Below are positions 44,704 through 52,874 of a stretch of DNA of 64,000 nt, piece after piece (position 1 is the stretch's first letter; every line of letters starts with the position of its first letter). Location: contig CAKPHC010000004.1 of assembly GCA_934155645.1 (NCBI GenBank), positions 86,905-150,904 on the forward strand, read 5' to 3'. A program made the translations under genes and the position numbers. The notes beneath the pieces are model-generated. The model saw nothing but the letters and a program-made list of their open reading frames with translations. It ran no database searches and was not told where the DNA came from. This DNA is from an uncultured Bacilli bacterium. Its GTDB lineage: Bacteria; Bacillota_I; Bacilli_A; RF39; UBA660.

Positions 44704-44943
44704 ATGTTTGGAGATTCTTTTTTCAATAAGGTAGAGAAAAAAACAAAAGTAAATAAGGAAACTATTATGTCTTTAGCATCTAAAGTTCAAAAATCAGATA
44801 TGAAAGATGAAAAAGTACTGCGTGATTTAATTAAAGAGATAAGTGGAATAGCAGGAAAAGAGGTAAGTGAAGAAAAAACCAATAAAATTATAAATGCGAT
44901 TGTTCAAGATAAAGTACCTAAAAATTTAGATGGAATGTTATAA
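44704..44943 (+). CDS. spoVIF: Stage VI sporulation protein F-like
   Basis: 79 aa. Matches the short spoVIF family: KVEKKTKVNKETIMSLASKV, then DEKVLRDLIKEIS and EEKTNKIINAIVQDKVP. Family members act late in the mother cell for spore coat assembly. Position just before spoIVA supports the call. Ribosome site AGGAGG seven bases before ATG, held in a hairpin. Confidence 0.82.
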   Translation: MFGDSFFNKVEKKTKVNKETIMSLASKVQKSDMKDEKVLRDLIKEISGIAGKEVSEEKTNKIINAIVQDKVPKNLDGML

Positions 44944-44966
44944 ATAGTGATTATTCACTATTTTTC
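44943..44966 (+). terminator. Rho-independent terminator after spoVIF
   Basis: AATAGTGA / TCACTATT with T's. Confidence 0.8.
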
Positions 44967-44969
44967 TTT

Positions 44970-44999
44970 GGTATAACTTAAAAATAAAGTCATATATTT
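44970..44999 (+). promoter_or_regulatory. Possible sigma-E promoter of spoIVA
   Basis: CATATATT (44992-44999) fits the mother-cell -10 CATAcanT; a GGTATAAC stretch about 13-14 bases upstream could be the -35. No sigma-A box is placed well for this gene. The match is by eye only. Confidence 0.35.
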
Positions 45000-45032
45000 A
45001 ATTGAAAATGAAAAAAGAGAGTGGGTAAATAT

Positions 45033-46508
45033 ATGGATAAACATGAAATAATTAAAAACATTGCAGAACGTACAGGAGGAGATATTTATCTTGGAGTAGT
45101 AGGAGCGGTAAGAACGGGTAAAAGTACTTTTATAAAGAAATTTATCGAAACTTTAGTTGTTCCTAATATTAAAGATGAATATGAAAGAAAACGTGCATTA
45201 GATGAAATACCACAAAGTTCTAGTGGTAAAACAATAATGACAATTGAACCTAAATTTGTTCCTAATACTGCTGCTAAGATAGATATAGATGATTTTAGTT
45301 GTAATATTAGGTTAATTGACTGTGTAGGTTATGTTATTAATAATGCTAAAGGTGCTGAAGATGAAAATGGACCTAGAATGGTTAAGTGTCCTTGGTACAA
45401 CGAAGAAATACCGTTTGTTGAGGCAGCAGAATTAGGTACTGAGAAAGTTATAAAAGACCATTCTACTATAGGTATTGTAGTTACTACTGATGGTTCTATT
45501 GGGGAATTTTCAAGAAATGATTACTTAGAAGCTGAAACTAGGGTAATTAGTGAACTTAAAGAGTTAGGTAAACCATTTATAGTTATCTTAAACTCTACAC
45601 ATCCAACATTACCAGAAACAGAAAGATTAGCAGAATCATTAAAAGAAGAACATAATGTACCTGTAATTCCAATCAGTATTGAATCTATGGGCGAAAAGGA
45701 TATTTATAATATCTTACGTGAAGCATTATATGAATTTCCAATATTAGAAGTTAAAGTAAATATGCCTGAATGGATTGCTATTTTAAATAGTAAAAATCCT
45801 ATTAAACAAAGTTATATCAACAGTATTAAAGAAAGTATTGTGGAAGTAGATAAATTAAGAGACATTGAAAATATTACTAAACATTTCTTAGATAATGAGA
45901 ACATTGAGAAAGCTTATTTATCTAACGTTGATCCATCAACAGGTGAAGTAATTGTATCGTTAGAAGCACCATGTGATTTATATAATAAAGTTTTAACTGA
46001 TATAATTAAAATAGATGTAAAAAATAAAGCTGAGTTATTATCGTTGTTCCAAGAATATAATGAGGCCAAAACCGAATATGACCAAATTAAATATGCTTTA
46101 AAGATGGTAAAACAAACCGGTTATGGAGTAGCATCTCCTACTTTAGCTGATATGAAATTAGATACACCAGAAATAATTAAACAAGGTTCTCGTTATGGTG
46201 TTAAACTAAAAGCAGTAGCACCATCTATTCACATGATAAGAGTAGATGTTCAATCAACATTTGAACCTATAATTGGTAGTGAACTTCAAAGTAAAGAACT
46301 AATCAATTACTTAATGAAAGATTATGAAACTAATCCATCTAATATATGGAAAAGTGAAATATTTGGACGTAGTCTAGATGTTATAGTCCAGGAGGGTATT
46401 CAATCTAAAATATCTTTAATGCCTGATAATGTAAGATATAAGTTAAGTAATATACTAAGTAAAGTAGTAAATAAAGGTTCTAATAACTTAATTGCTATTG
46501 TTATTTAA
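45033..46508 (+). CDS. spoIVA: Stage IV sporulation protein A
   Basis: 491 aa from ATG 45033 (MDKHEIIKNIAERTGGDIYLG), close to the 492 aa of B. subtilis SpoIVA. ATPase that polymerises on the forespore surface to build the coat base. Walker A VVGAVRTGKSTF and the typical IAERTGGDIYLGVVGAVRTG opening. The C-terminal end keeps RYGVKLKAVAPSIHMI. Strong evidence for sporulation. An earlier in-frame GTG at 45021 is unlikely. Confidence 0.97.
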   Translation: MDKHEIIKNIAERTGGDIYLGVVGAVRTGKSTFIKKFIETLVVPNIKDEYERKRALDEIPQSSSGKTIMTIEPKFVPNTAAKIDIDDFSCNIRLIDCVGYVINNAKGAEDENGPRMVKCPWYNEEIPFVEAAELGTEKVIKDHSTIGIVVTTDGSIGEFSRNDYLEAETRVISELKELGKPFIVILNSTHPTLPETERLAESLKEEHNVPVIPISIESMGEKDIYNILREALYEFPILEVKVNMPEWIAILNSKNPIKQSYINSIKESIVEVDKLRDIENITKHFLDNENIEKAYLSNVDPSTGEVIVSLEAPCDLYNKVLTDIIKIDVKNKAELLSLFQEYNEAKTEYDQIKYALKMVKQTGYGVASPTLADMKLDTPEIIKQGSRYGVKLKAVAPSIHMIRVDVQSTFEPIIGSELQSKELINYLMKDYETNPSNIWKSEIFGRSLDVIVQEGIQSKISLMPDNVRYKLSNILSKVVNKGSNNLIAIVI

Positions 46509-46616
46509 TAAAAGCATGTAAAATAATGAAAAATTCGTTGCTTTTGTACTGAAAACATGATATTTTATATATGTAAGCATATAGTGCTTAAAAATAAATA
46601 CGGAGGTAATAATATT

Positions 46617-46889
46617 ATGAAAAAAGTAGAATTAGTAGAAGCTGTTGCAACTGCTACAGGATTAACAAAAGCAGATGCTACAAGAGCAATCGATGCTACA
46701 TTTGCTACAATTACAGGAGCATTAGCTAAAGGAGATAAAGTACCACTAGTTGGATTTGGAACATTTGCAGTTTCAAAAAGAGCAGCTCGTGAAGGACGTA
46801 ATCCTCAAACTGGTGCTACAGTTAAAATTGCAGCTAGAAATGCTGTAACATTTAAAGCTGGTTCAGCATTAAAAGACGCAGTTAATTAA
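46617..46889 (+). CDS. hup: DNA-binding protein HU
   Basis: 90 aa from ATG 46617 behind GGAGG. Bends and packs DNA. Shows MKKVELVEAVATATGLTKAD and VGFGTFAVSKRAAREGRNPQ. Full length; own terminator. The codon use is more GC-tolerant than its neighbours', fitting high expression. The frame extends upstream without a ribosome site. Confidence 0.97.
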   Translation: MKKVELVEAVATATGLTKADATRAIDATFATITGALAKGDKVPLVGFGTFAVSKRAAREGRNPQTGATVKIAARNAVTFKAGSALKDAVN

Positions 46890-46898
46890 TATTATTGA

Positions 46899-46925
46899 AA
46901 CAGAGCTTAAGACTCTGTTTTTTTT
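46899..46925 (+). terminator. Rho-independent terminator after hup
   Basis: AACAGAG / CTCTGTT with eight T's. Confidence 0.88.
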
Positions 46926-46970
46926 AGGAATTTTATTATATTTGTGGTATAATTATGTAGGAGGGTTTCT

Positions 46971-48059
46971 ATGTTAGCAACAGCATTAAAAGTACTAAAA
47001 AAAATAGAAGATCATGGATTTAAAGCCTATATAGTTGGTGGTTTCGTAAGAGATTACTTACTAGAACGTGAATCTACTGATATTGATATAACAACTTCGG
47101 CAACACCTATGGAAATAAAAAAAATATTTAAAGATATTTTTATACCTAAAGTTGAATATGGCTCAGTTACAGTTTTCTATCATAATATTAGATTTGAAAT
47201 AACTACTTTTAGAAGAGAATTAACATATCTAAATAATAGAAAACCTATAGAATTTGAATATATCAATGATTTAGAAGAAGATTTAAGGCGAAGAGATTTC
47301 TTAATTAACACTATATGTATGGATAGTAACGGTAATATTATTGATTTATTAAACGGTAAAAAAGATTTAGAAAATAAAGAAATAAATACAGTAGGAAATA
47401 GTTACGAAAAGTTTTATGAAGATTCATTAAGAATACTAAGAGCTATAAGATTTGCAACAATCTTAGATTTTAAATTAAGCGATGAAGTAAAAGAAGCAAT
47501 TAAAAAGACTAAAGGTAACTTACTTCGCCTTTCATATCAAAGAAAAAAAGAAGAATTAGATAAAATATTCTCAAGTAAAAATGCCAAATACGGTGTAAGT
47601 TTAATAAAGGAACTAGAACTTGATAAAGAATTAGAAATATATAATATAGATGATATTAAATTAAATGTCGATATATTAGGTATATGGACTTCACTTAAAG
47701 CAAGTGATAAATATCCGTTCTCTAAAAGTGAAAGAGACCTAATTAATAAAATAAGAGAAGCAATGACTAAAGATAATTTGAATAATGAAGTTTTATACAA
47801 ATATGGATTATACGTTAATAGTATTGCAGGTACATTAAAAGGAATAGATAAGAAAAAGATAACTAATAAATATAATGCATTACCTATAACTAATAAAAAT
47901 GATATAGCAGTTACTAGTAAAGACATAATGAATATTTTGAATAGAAATGGTGGAGAATACTTAAGAAATATTTATAATGACTTGACTTCAATGATTTTAA
48001 ATGAAAAAATAGAAAACAATAAAGAAATTTTAGAAAAGTATATTATAAGTAATTATTAA
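46971..48059 (+). CDS. cca: CCA tRNA nucleotidyltransferase
   Basis: 362 aa, class II nucleotidyltransferase. Head domain with VGGFVRDYLLERESTDIDITT, the RRDFLINTI motif and the later EDSLRILRAIRFA. It is short, without an HD domain. A -10 TATAAT at 46948-46953 and AGGAGGG precede it. The window's tRNA already encodes CCA, so the role here is mainly repair or addition on other tRNAs. cca, dnaD and nth are closely spaced. Confidence 0.94.
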   Translation: MLATALKVLKKIEDHGFKAYIVGGFVRDYLLERESTDIDITTSATPMEIKKIFKDIFIPKVEYGSVTVFYHNIRFEITTFRRELTYLNNRKPIEFEYINDLEEDLRRRDFLINTICMDSNGNIIDLLNGKKDLENKEINTVGNSYEKFYEDSLRILRAIRFATILDFKLSDEVKEAIKKTKGNLLRLSYQRKKEELDKIFSSKNAKYGVSLIKELELDKELEIYNIDDIKLNVDILGIWTSLKASDKYPFSKSERDLINKIREAMTKDNLNNEVLYKYGLYVNSIAGTLKGIDKKKITNKYNALPITNKNDIAVTSKDIMNILNRNGGEYLRNIYNDLTSMILNEKIENNKEILEKYIISNY

Positions 48060-48079
48060 AAGTAAGGAGGATAGTATTT

Positions 48080-48745
48080 ATGAAAAACAAAAAAATATTA
48101 GAATTTATTAAATCACGTGATATTGTTATTCCACTATATTTATATAAATATTATCCTAAATTAAATATCAGTTTAGAAGAATTTGTCTTCTTGATGTATT
48201 TATCTAATAGAGGAGATAATTTATTATTTGACCCTACAGTTATTGAAAATGATATGGGACTTGACTTAAAGAAAGTTATGGAATTAATTAGTAAACTTAC
48301 TGATAATAAACTTATTAATTTAGAAGTTAAAAAAAATGATAAAAACATTATGGAAGAATATATATCATTAGATAATTTCTATCAAAAGATTAATATGATT
48401 ATTATAGATGAATTAAATACTAAAGAAGAGAAAGATACAACAGTATTTTCATTGATTGAGCAAGAATTTGGAAGAACATTAAGTCCAATCGAATATGAGA
48501 TAGTAAAAGCGTGGTTAGATAGTGGTATATCAGAAGAACTTATAAAAGAAGCTTTAAAAGAAGCTACGTTTAACGGTGTGAATAATTTAAGATATATAGA
48601 TAAAATACTTTATGAATGGGGTAAAAAAGGTATTAAAACAGCTAACGATGTAGAGAAAAATAGAACTAGCCATAAAGAACAAAAGAAGGAAAAACTTGAA
48701 GTATTTGAGTATAACTGGTTAGAGGACGATAATAACGATGAATAA
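48080..48745 (+). CDS. dnaD: DnaD-domain replication initiation protein
   Basis: 221 aa. N-terminal winged-helix part (1-105) and C-terminal DnaB2/DnaD domain (about 120-190, FGRTLSPIEYEIVKAWLDSG; LRYIDKILYEWGKKGI). Loads replication proteins at origins in low-GC Firmicutes. Overlaps nth by 8 bp, the order seen in B. subtilis. Confidence 0.92.
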   Translation: MKNKKILEFIKSRDIVIPLYLYKYYPKLNISLEEFVFLMYLSNRGDNLLFDPTVIENDMGLDLKKVMELISKLTDNKLINLEVKKNDKNIMEEYISLDNFYQKINMIIIDELNTKEEKDTTVFSLIEQEFGRTLSPIEYEIVKAWLDSGISEELIKEALKEATFNGVNNLRYIDKILYEWGKKGIKTANDVEKNRTSHKEQKKEKLEVFEYNWLEDDNNDE

Positions 48746-49355
48746 AATAGAGAATTATTTAGATGAGTTATTCCCTAATCCTAAATGTGAATTGAATTAT
48801 AACAAAGATTATGAGCTATTAATAGCTGTTATGTTAAGTGCTCAAACTACTGATAAAAGAGTAAATCAAGTAACTGAGGTATTATTTAATAAATATCCCA
48901 CAATAAATGACTTATCTAAGGCTGATATAAATGATATTATGGAAATAATTAAACCTATTGGGACTTATCATAAAAAAGCTACTTTCGTTAAAGAAATAGC
49001 AAATATTTTAGTTAATAATTATAATGGACAAGTTCCAAATGATAGAAAGGTATTAGAACAAATGCCTGGAGTAGGGAGAAAAACTACCAACGTTGTTCTA
49101 AGTAATTTATTTGATGTTCCTGCAATAGCAGTTGATACCCATGTAGCACGTGTTAGTAAAAGGCTTGGTTTAGCCGATAAGGACGATGATGTATTAATAA
49201 TAGAAAATAAGTTAATGAAAAAATTTGCCAAAAAGAATTGGAATAGAAGACATCATCAAATGGTATTGTTTGGACGTTATTATTGTAAAGCAGTCTCACC
49301 AATGTGTGAGAATTGTAAGTTGAAAAGAAATTGTAATAATGCACAAATTAATTAA
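48738..49355 (+). CDS. nth: Endonuclease III
   Basis: 205 aa. DNA glycosylase/AP lyase for oxidised pyrimidines. Helix-hairpin-helix LEQMPGVGRKTTNVV with the catalytic Lys, catalytic Asp in AVDTHVARVSKRLG, and the [4Fe-4S] ligands C-x6-C-x2-C-x5-C near the C-terminus (CKAVSPMCENCKLKRNC). Full length. Confidence 0.97.
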   Translation: MNKIENYLDELFPNPKCELNYNKDYELLIAVMLSAQTTDKRVNQVTEVLFNKYPTINDLSKADINDIMEIIKPIGTYHKKATFVKEIANILVNNYNGQVPNDRKVLEQMPGVGRKTTNVVLSNLFDVPAIAVDTHVARVSKRLGLADKDDDVLIIENKLMKKFAKKNWNRRHHQMVLFGRYYCKAVSPMCENCKLKRNCNNAQIN

Positions 49356-49380
49356 ATATAGCGGTTGCTATATTTTTTTT
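49355..49380 (+). terminator. Rho-independent terminator
   Basis: AATATAGC / GCTATATT with eight T's. Confidence 0.88.
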
Positions 49381-49445
49381 CTACTTTTAATATAACTAAT
49401 TTTATTCTATAATATATATAGAGGTAACATACAAGGAGGAATAAC

Positions 49446-50708
49446 ATGAAGTTTGTAGAATTATCAAAAGAAGAATTTCAATCTTTTGCTGAAAGTCATG
49501 AACAAGAAAGTTTCTTTCAAACTGTAGAAATTGCTGAATTGAGAAAAAGTTATGGAAGTAAAATATATTACCTAGGAGTTAAAGAAAAAAACACCATTAT
49601 AGCAGGTGCTATGTTTTCTGTTACTAAAACCTTTGCAGGTAAATATACCTTTTACGCACCACGTGGTTTCTTAATGGATTATCATAATAAAGAATTACTT
49701 AAATTTTTTACCGAAGAGTTAAAGAAATATTGTAAAAAAAGAAATGGATTAATGATTAAAATAGATCCTAATGTAATATATAGAGTAAGAGGTAATGACG
49801 GCAGTATCATTAGTGATAAAAAAGATGATGAGACAATTAACAACTTGAAGAAAATAGGATACAAACATTTTGGCTTTAACACAGATATAGTTAATACTCA
49901 ATCACGTTGGAATTTTAGAGTAGAATTAAATAAACCATATGAAGAATTAAAAAAAGATTTTTCAAAAAGCACTAGAAAAAATATAGACGCTACATATAAA
50001 AAAGGAATTCAAGTAAGAAAAGGAACTATTGAAGACCTAGAAAGTATGGAAGAAATATTAATTAAGACAGCAGAAAGAAAAGGCTTCAATTATAGAAGCT
50101 TGGAATATTATACAAGAATGTATAAGTGTCTAAAAGATAAAATGCAAATATATCTTGCTTATTTGGACCCAGATGTATATTTGAATTCATCCCTTGAATT
50201 GTTAAAGAATGAAGAAGAAAATAATGCAAACATAAATAAAAAGATGGAACATGATAATGTAGGCAATAAACTAATAAATCAAAAAAGTACTTCTGATAAA
50301 TTACTAGAGAAATATCGTGATGAAGTTGAGCTTGCTAAAAAATTTAAAAAAGAAAATCCTAAGGGAAAAGATATAGGAGTATTGATTTCGTTAAAATCAG
50401 GTCAAGAGTATTTAACTTTATACAGTGGCTTTTTAGTAGAATACAAAAGATTTACTCCAAAATATGCAATGTATAATGAACACATATTAGATGCTTATAA
50501 GTATAAAATACCATATGTTAATTTTTATGGTATTTCAGGAATATTTAATCCTAAAGACGAAAACTACGGTATGTATGAATTTAAAAGAGGTTTTGGAGGT
50601 AATGTAGTAGAATTAATAGGAGAATTCACTTATTCATTAAGTCCTTTGTATTATGTATATACCAATTTACGAAAAATAAAAATATTTATAAGAGCTCATA
50701 AGAGCTAA
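49446..50708 (+). CDS. FemA/FemB-family peptidoglycan branch aminoacyltransferase
   Basis: 420 aa. Adds amino acids from aminoacyl-tRNA to lipid II or related wall precursors. Two GNAT-like halves: first with FYAPRGFLMDYHNKELL, second with NFYGISGIFNPKDENYG and KRGFGG near the end, and a helical arm between (about 240-300). The typical Fem start MKFVELSKEEFQSFAESH is intact. Followed by a paralogue 9 bp downstream. Ribosome site AAGGAGG. Confidence 0.92.
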   Translation: MKFVELSKEEFQSFAESHEQESFFQTVEIAELRKSYGSKIYYLGVKEKNTIIAGAMFSVTKTFAGKYTFYAPRGFLMDYHNKELLKFFTEELKKYCKKRNGLMIKIDPNVIYRVRGNDGSIISDKKDDETINNLKKIGYKHFGFNTDIVNTQSRWNFRVELNKPYEELKKDFSKSTRKNIDATYKKGIQVRKGTIEDLESMEEILIKTAERKGFNYRSLEYYTRMYKCLKDKMQIYLAYLDPDVYLNSSLELLKNEEENNANINKKMEHDNVGNKLINQKSTSDKLLEKYRDEVELAKKFKKENPKGKDIGVLISLKSGQEYLTLYSGFLVEYKRFTPKYAMYNEHILDAYKYKIPYVNFYGISGIFNPKDENYGMYEFKRGFGGNVVELIGEFTYSLSPLYYVYTNLRKIKIFIRAHKS

Positions 50709-50717
50709 GGAGGAACT

Positions 50718-52004
50718 ATGAAATTAGTAACATTAACATCGGAAGAGTTTGAAAACTTTGCAAGTAATCATGAACAATCTACTTTTCTTCAAAGTATAAG
50801 TTGGACAAAAGTAAAAGGTGAAAACGGATGGAAACATACTTTTTTAGGATTTAAAGATGATAGTGAAATAGTAGCAGCAACAATGATTTTATCAAAACAA
50901 ACACCAGTAAAAAAGAAAATGTTTTATGCGCCACGTGGTTTTTTAATAGACTATCACAATAATGGTTTGTTAAAAGAGTTTACTTCTGCTGTTGCAAAAT
51001 ATGTAAAGGATAATAATGGTATTTTCTTTAAGATTGATCCGTACCTTATGTATCATCAAAGAAATAGAGATGGAAATATAGTAGAAGGTGGAAAAGATAA
51101 TTCTGATGTTGTTAATGAATTAAAAAAACTTGGATTTAAAGAGAAGTGTGCACGCCCTGGAGTTCAAACTCTTCAATCTAAATGGATGTACCGAATTAAT
51201 TTAAAGGATAGAACACTAGATGATGTAATGAAAGATATGACTTCTAAAACAAGACAAATGATTCGTAAAAATGAAAAAAACGGCGTAGTAGTAAGAGAAG
51301 GTTCATATGAAGAATTAGATAAATTTGAGAAAATTATGAATCATACTAGCAAAAGACGTGAGTTTTTGAATAGACCTTTAAAATATTATCAAAATATGTA
51401 TAAAGCATTTGGTAATGGTAAAGATTTAAAATTATACTTAGCAGAATTACAAATAGAAAAAACACTTAATACATTAAAAGATGAAGTATCTAAATTGGAA
51501 GAAGATTATAATAAAGTTTTATCTAATATAGAAAATGGTAAAGCTAAAATGAATGAGACTAAGTTAAAACTAAAGCAAGATGAAATAGAAAGAACTAAAA
51601 AAAGAATAGTTGAATTTGAAGAATTATATCAAAAGCATGGCAGTATTTTAACGTTAGGAGCTATATTATATTTTATCCGTGGTCGTGAAGTAATTTCATT
51701 TATCGGAGGAGCTTATGAAGAATATTTAGAATTCCAACCATTCTACAGTCTTAATTACGAAATGATTAAATATGCCGTAGATAACAAATATGATTATTAT
51801 AATTTCTATGGTATTTCTAGCGATTTATCTCCAAAAGACCCAATGTATGGTATTTATATATTTAAAAAGGGATTTGGTGGGGAAGTAGTAGAATTAATTG
51901 GTGAATATGATTATATAGTAAGTCCTATGTATTATCTTTTATATGATGTTAGTTATAAAGTAGTTCATAAATTAAAGAAAATTAAAGCAAAACTTCATAT
52001 TTAA
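50718..52004 (+). CDS. Second FemA/FemB-family aminoacyltransferase
   Basis: 428 aa, a clear paralogue of the previous gene (FYAPRGFLIDYHN; NFYGISSDLSPKDPMYG; FKKGFGGEVVELIGEYDY). The helical arm (about 240-300, LKDEVSKLEEDYNK) is a classical coiled coil like that of FemA. A tandem pair suggests two steps in building an interpeptide bridge, one residue or pair each (inference). Ribosome site AAGGAGG. A terminator follows. Confidence 0.92.
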   Translation: MKLVTLTSEEFENFASNHEQSTFLQSISWTKVKGENGWKHTFLGFKDDSEIVAATMILSKQTPVKKKMFYAPRGFLIDYHNNGLLKEFTSAVAKYVKDNNGIFFKIDPYLMYHQRNRDGNIVEGGKDNSDVVNELKKLGFKEKCARPGVQTLQSKWMYRINLKDRTLDDVMKDMTSKTRQMIRKNEKNGVVVREGSYEELDKFEKIMNHTSKRREFLNRPLKYYQNMYKAFGNGKDLKLYLAELQIEKTLNTLKDEVSKLEEDYNKVLSNIENGKAKMNETKLKLKQDEIERTKKRIVEFEELYQKHGSILTLGAILYFIRGREVISFIGGAYEEYLEFQPFYSLNYEMIKYAVDNKYDYYNFYGISSDLSPKDPMYGIYIFKKGFGGEVVELIGEYDYIVSPMYYLLYDVSYKVVHKLKKIKAKLHI

Positions 52005-52007
52005 AAA

Positions 52008-52035
52008 AGAATCCATTTTTATGGATTTTTCTTTT
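52008..52035 (+). terminator. Rho-independent terminator
   Basis: AATCCAT / ATGGATT with T-rich tail. Confidence 0.8.
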
Positions 52036-52083
52036 GCATTATAACTAAAAAGTTACATAAAGTTAAATAGGTGATAATATAAT

Positions 52084-52845
52084 ATGACTAATATAAAATA
52101 TAGTTTCATAATAACATCCATAGCCGGATTATCTACAATGCTTGGTTCAATTTTAATATTTTTTAAATATAGAAATACAGATAAAGTTGTTTGCTCAGCA
52201 CTTTCTTTTGCAGCAGGGGTAATGTTAACTGTAAGTGCTACTGACTTAATACCATCATCTATAACAGGATTATTAAATATTTATTATTTATTTCCAGCCT
52301 TATTAATCGCCTTAATATCTATCGTCTTCGGTATTGCTATTTCGACTTTAATAAATAAATATATTCCAGACATTAACTCAGAGAAAGTAGGAAATAAAGG
52401 ATTGTTTAAAGTAGGTATTATTTCGATGATTGCTATTATATTGCATAATGTTCCAGAAGGAATAGCAACATTTATGACTTCTACTAAAGATATTCAACTA
52501 GGGCTTTCTTTGGCCCTTGCTATAACACTTCATAATATTCCGGAGGGTATTAGTATTTCAGTACCAATTTATTACAGTACTAAAAGTAAAGCTAAAGCAT
52601 TATTGTATACATTTGTATCGGGAATCTCTGAACCTCTCGGCGCTATTATTGCTTACTTATTTTTAGCCCCATACATGAACGATCTTATTATGAGTATTTT
52701 GCTTTCTAGTATAGCTGGAATTATGATAGCTATTTCTATATATGAATTAATACCAGCATCATTAAAATATAACAATACCAAACGAACGACATTGTACTTC
52801 TTAATTGGTAGTATATTTATGATGATATGCCATTTATTTGTATAA
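52084..52845 (+). CDS. ZIP-family metal transporter
   Basis: 253 aa, about eight membrane segments. The two metal-site helices are intact: LHNVPEGIATF and LHNIPEGISIS, plus the SEPLGA segment. Such proteins import zinc or other divalent metals (ZupT-like). No metal regulator site was seen upstream. Ribosome site is weak (AGGTG). Confidence 0.92.
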   Translation: MTNIKYSFIITSIAGLSTMLGSILIFFKYRNTDKVVCSALSFAAGVMLTVSATDLIPSSITGLLNIYYLFPALLIALISIVFGIAISTLINKYIPDINSEKVGNKGLFKVGIISMIAIILHNVPEGIATFMTSTKDIQLGLSLALAITLHNIPEGISISVPIYYSTKSKAKALLYTFVSGISEPLGAIIAYLFLAPYMNDLIMSILLSSIAGIMIAISIYELIPASLKYNNTKRTTLYFLIGSIFMMICHLFV

Positions 52846-52848
52846 AAA

Positions 52849-52874
52849 AATAGAGTAAGTTTTCTTACTCTATT
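52849..52874. terminator. Bidirectional terminator between convergent genes
   Basis: AATAGAGTAAG / CTTACTCTATT, 11 bp perfect, overlapping the ponA 3' end. Confidence 0.85.
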
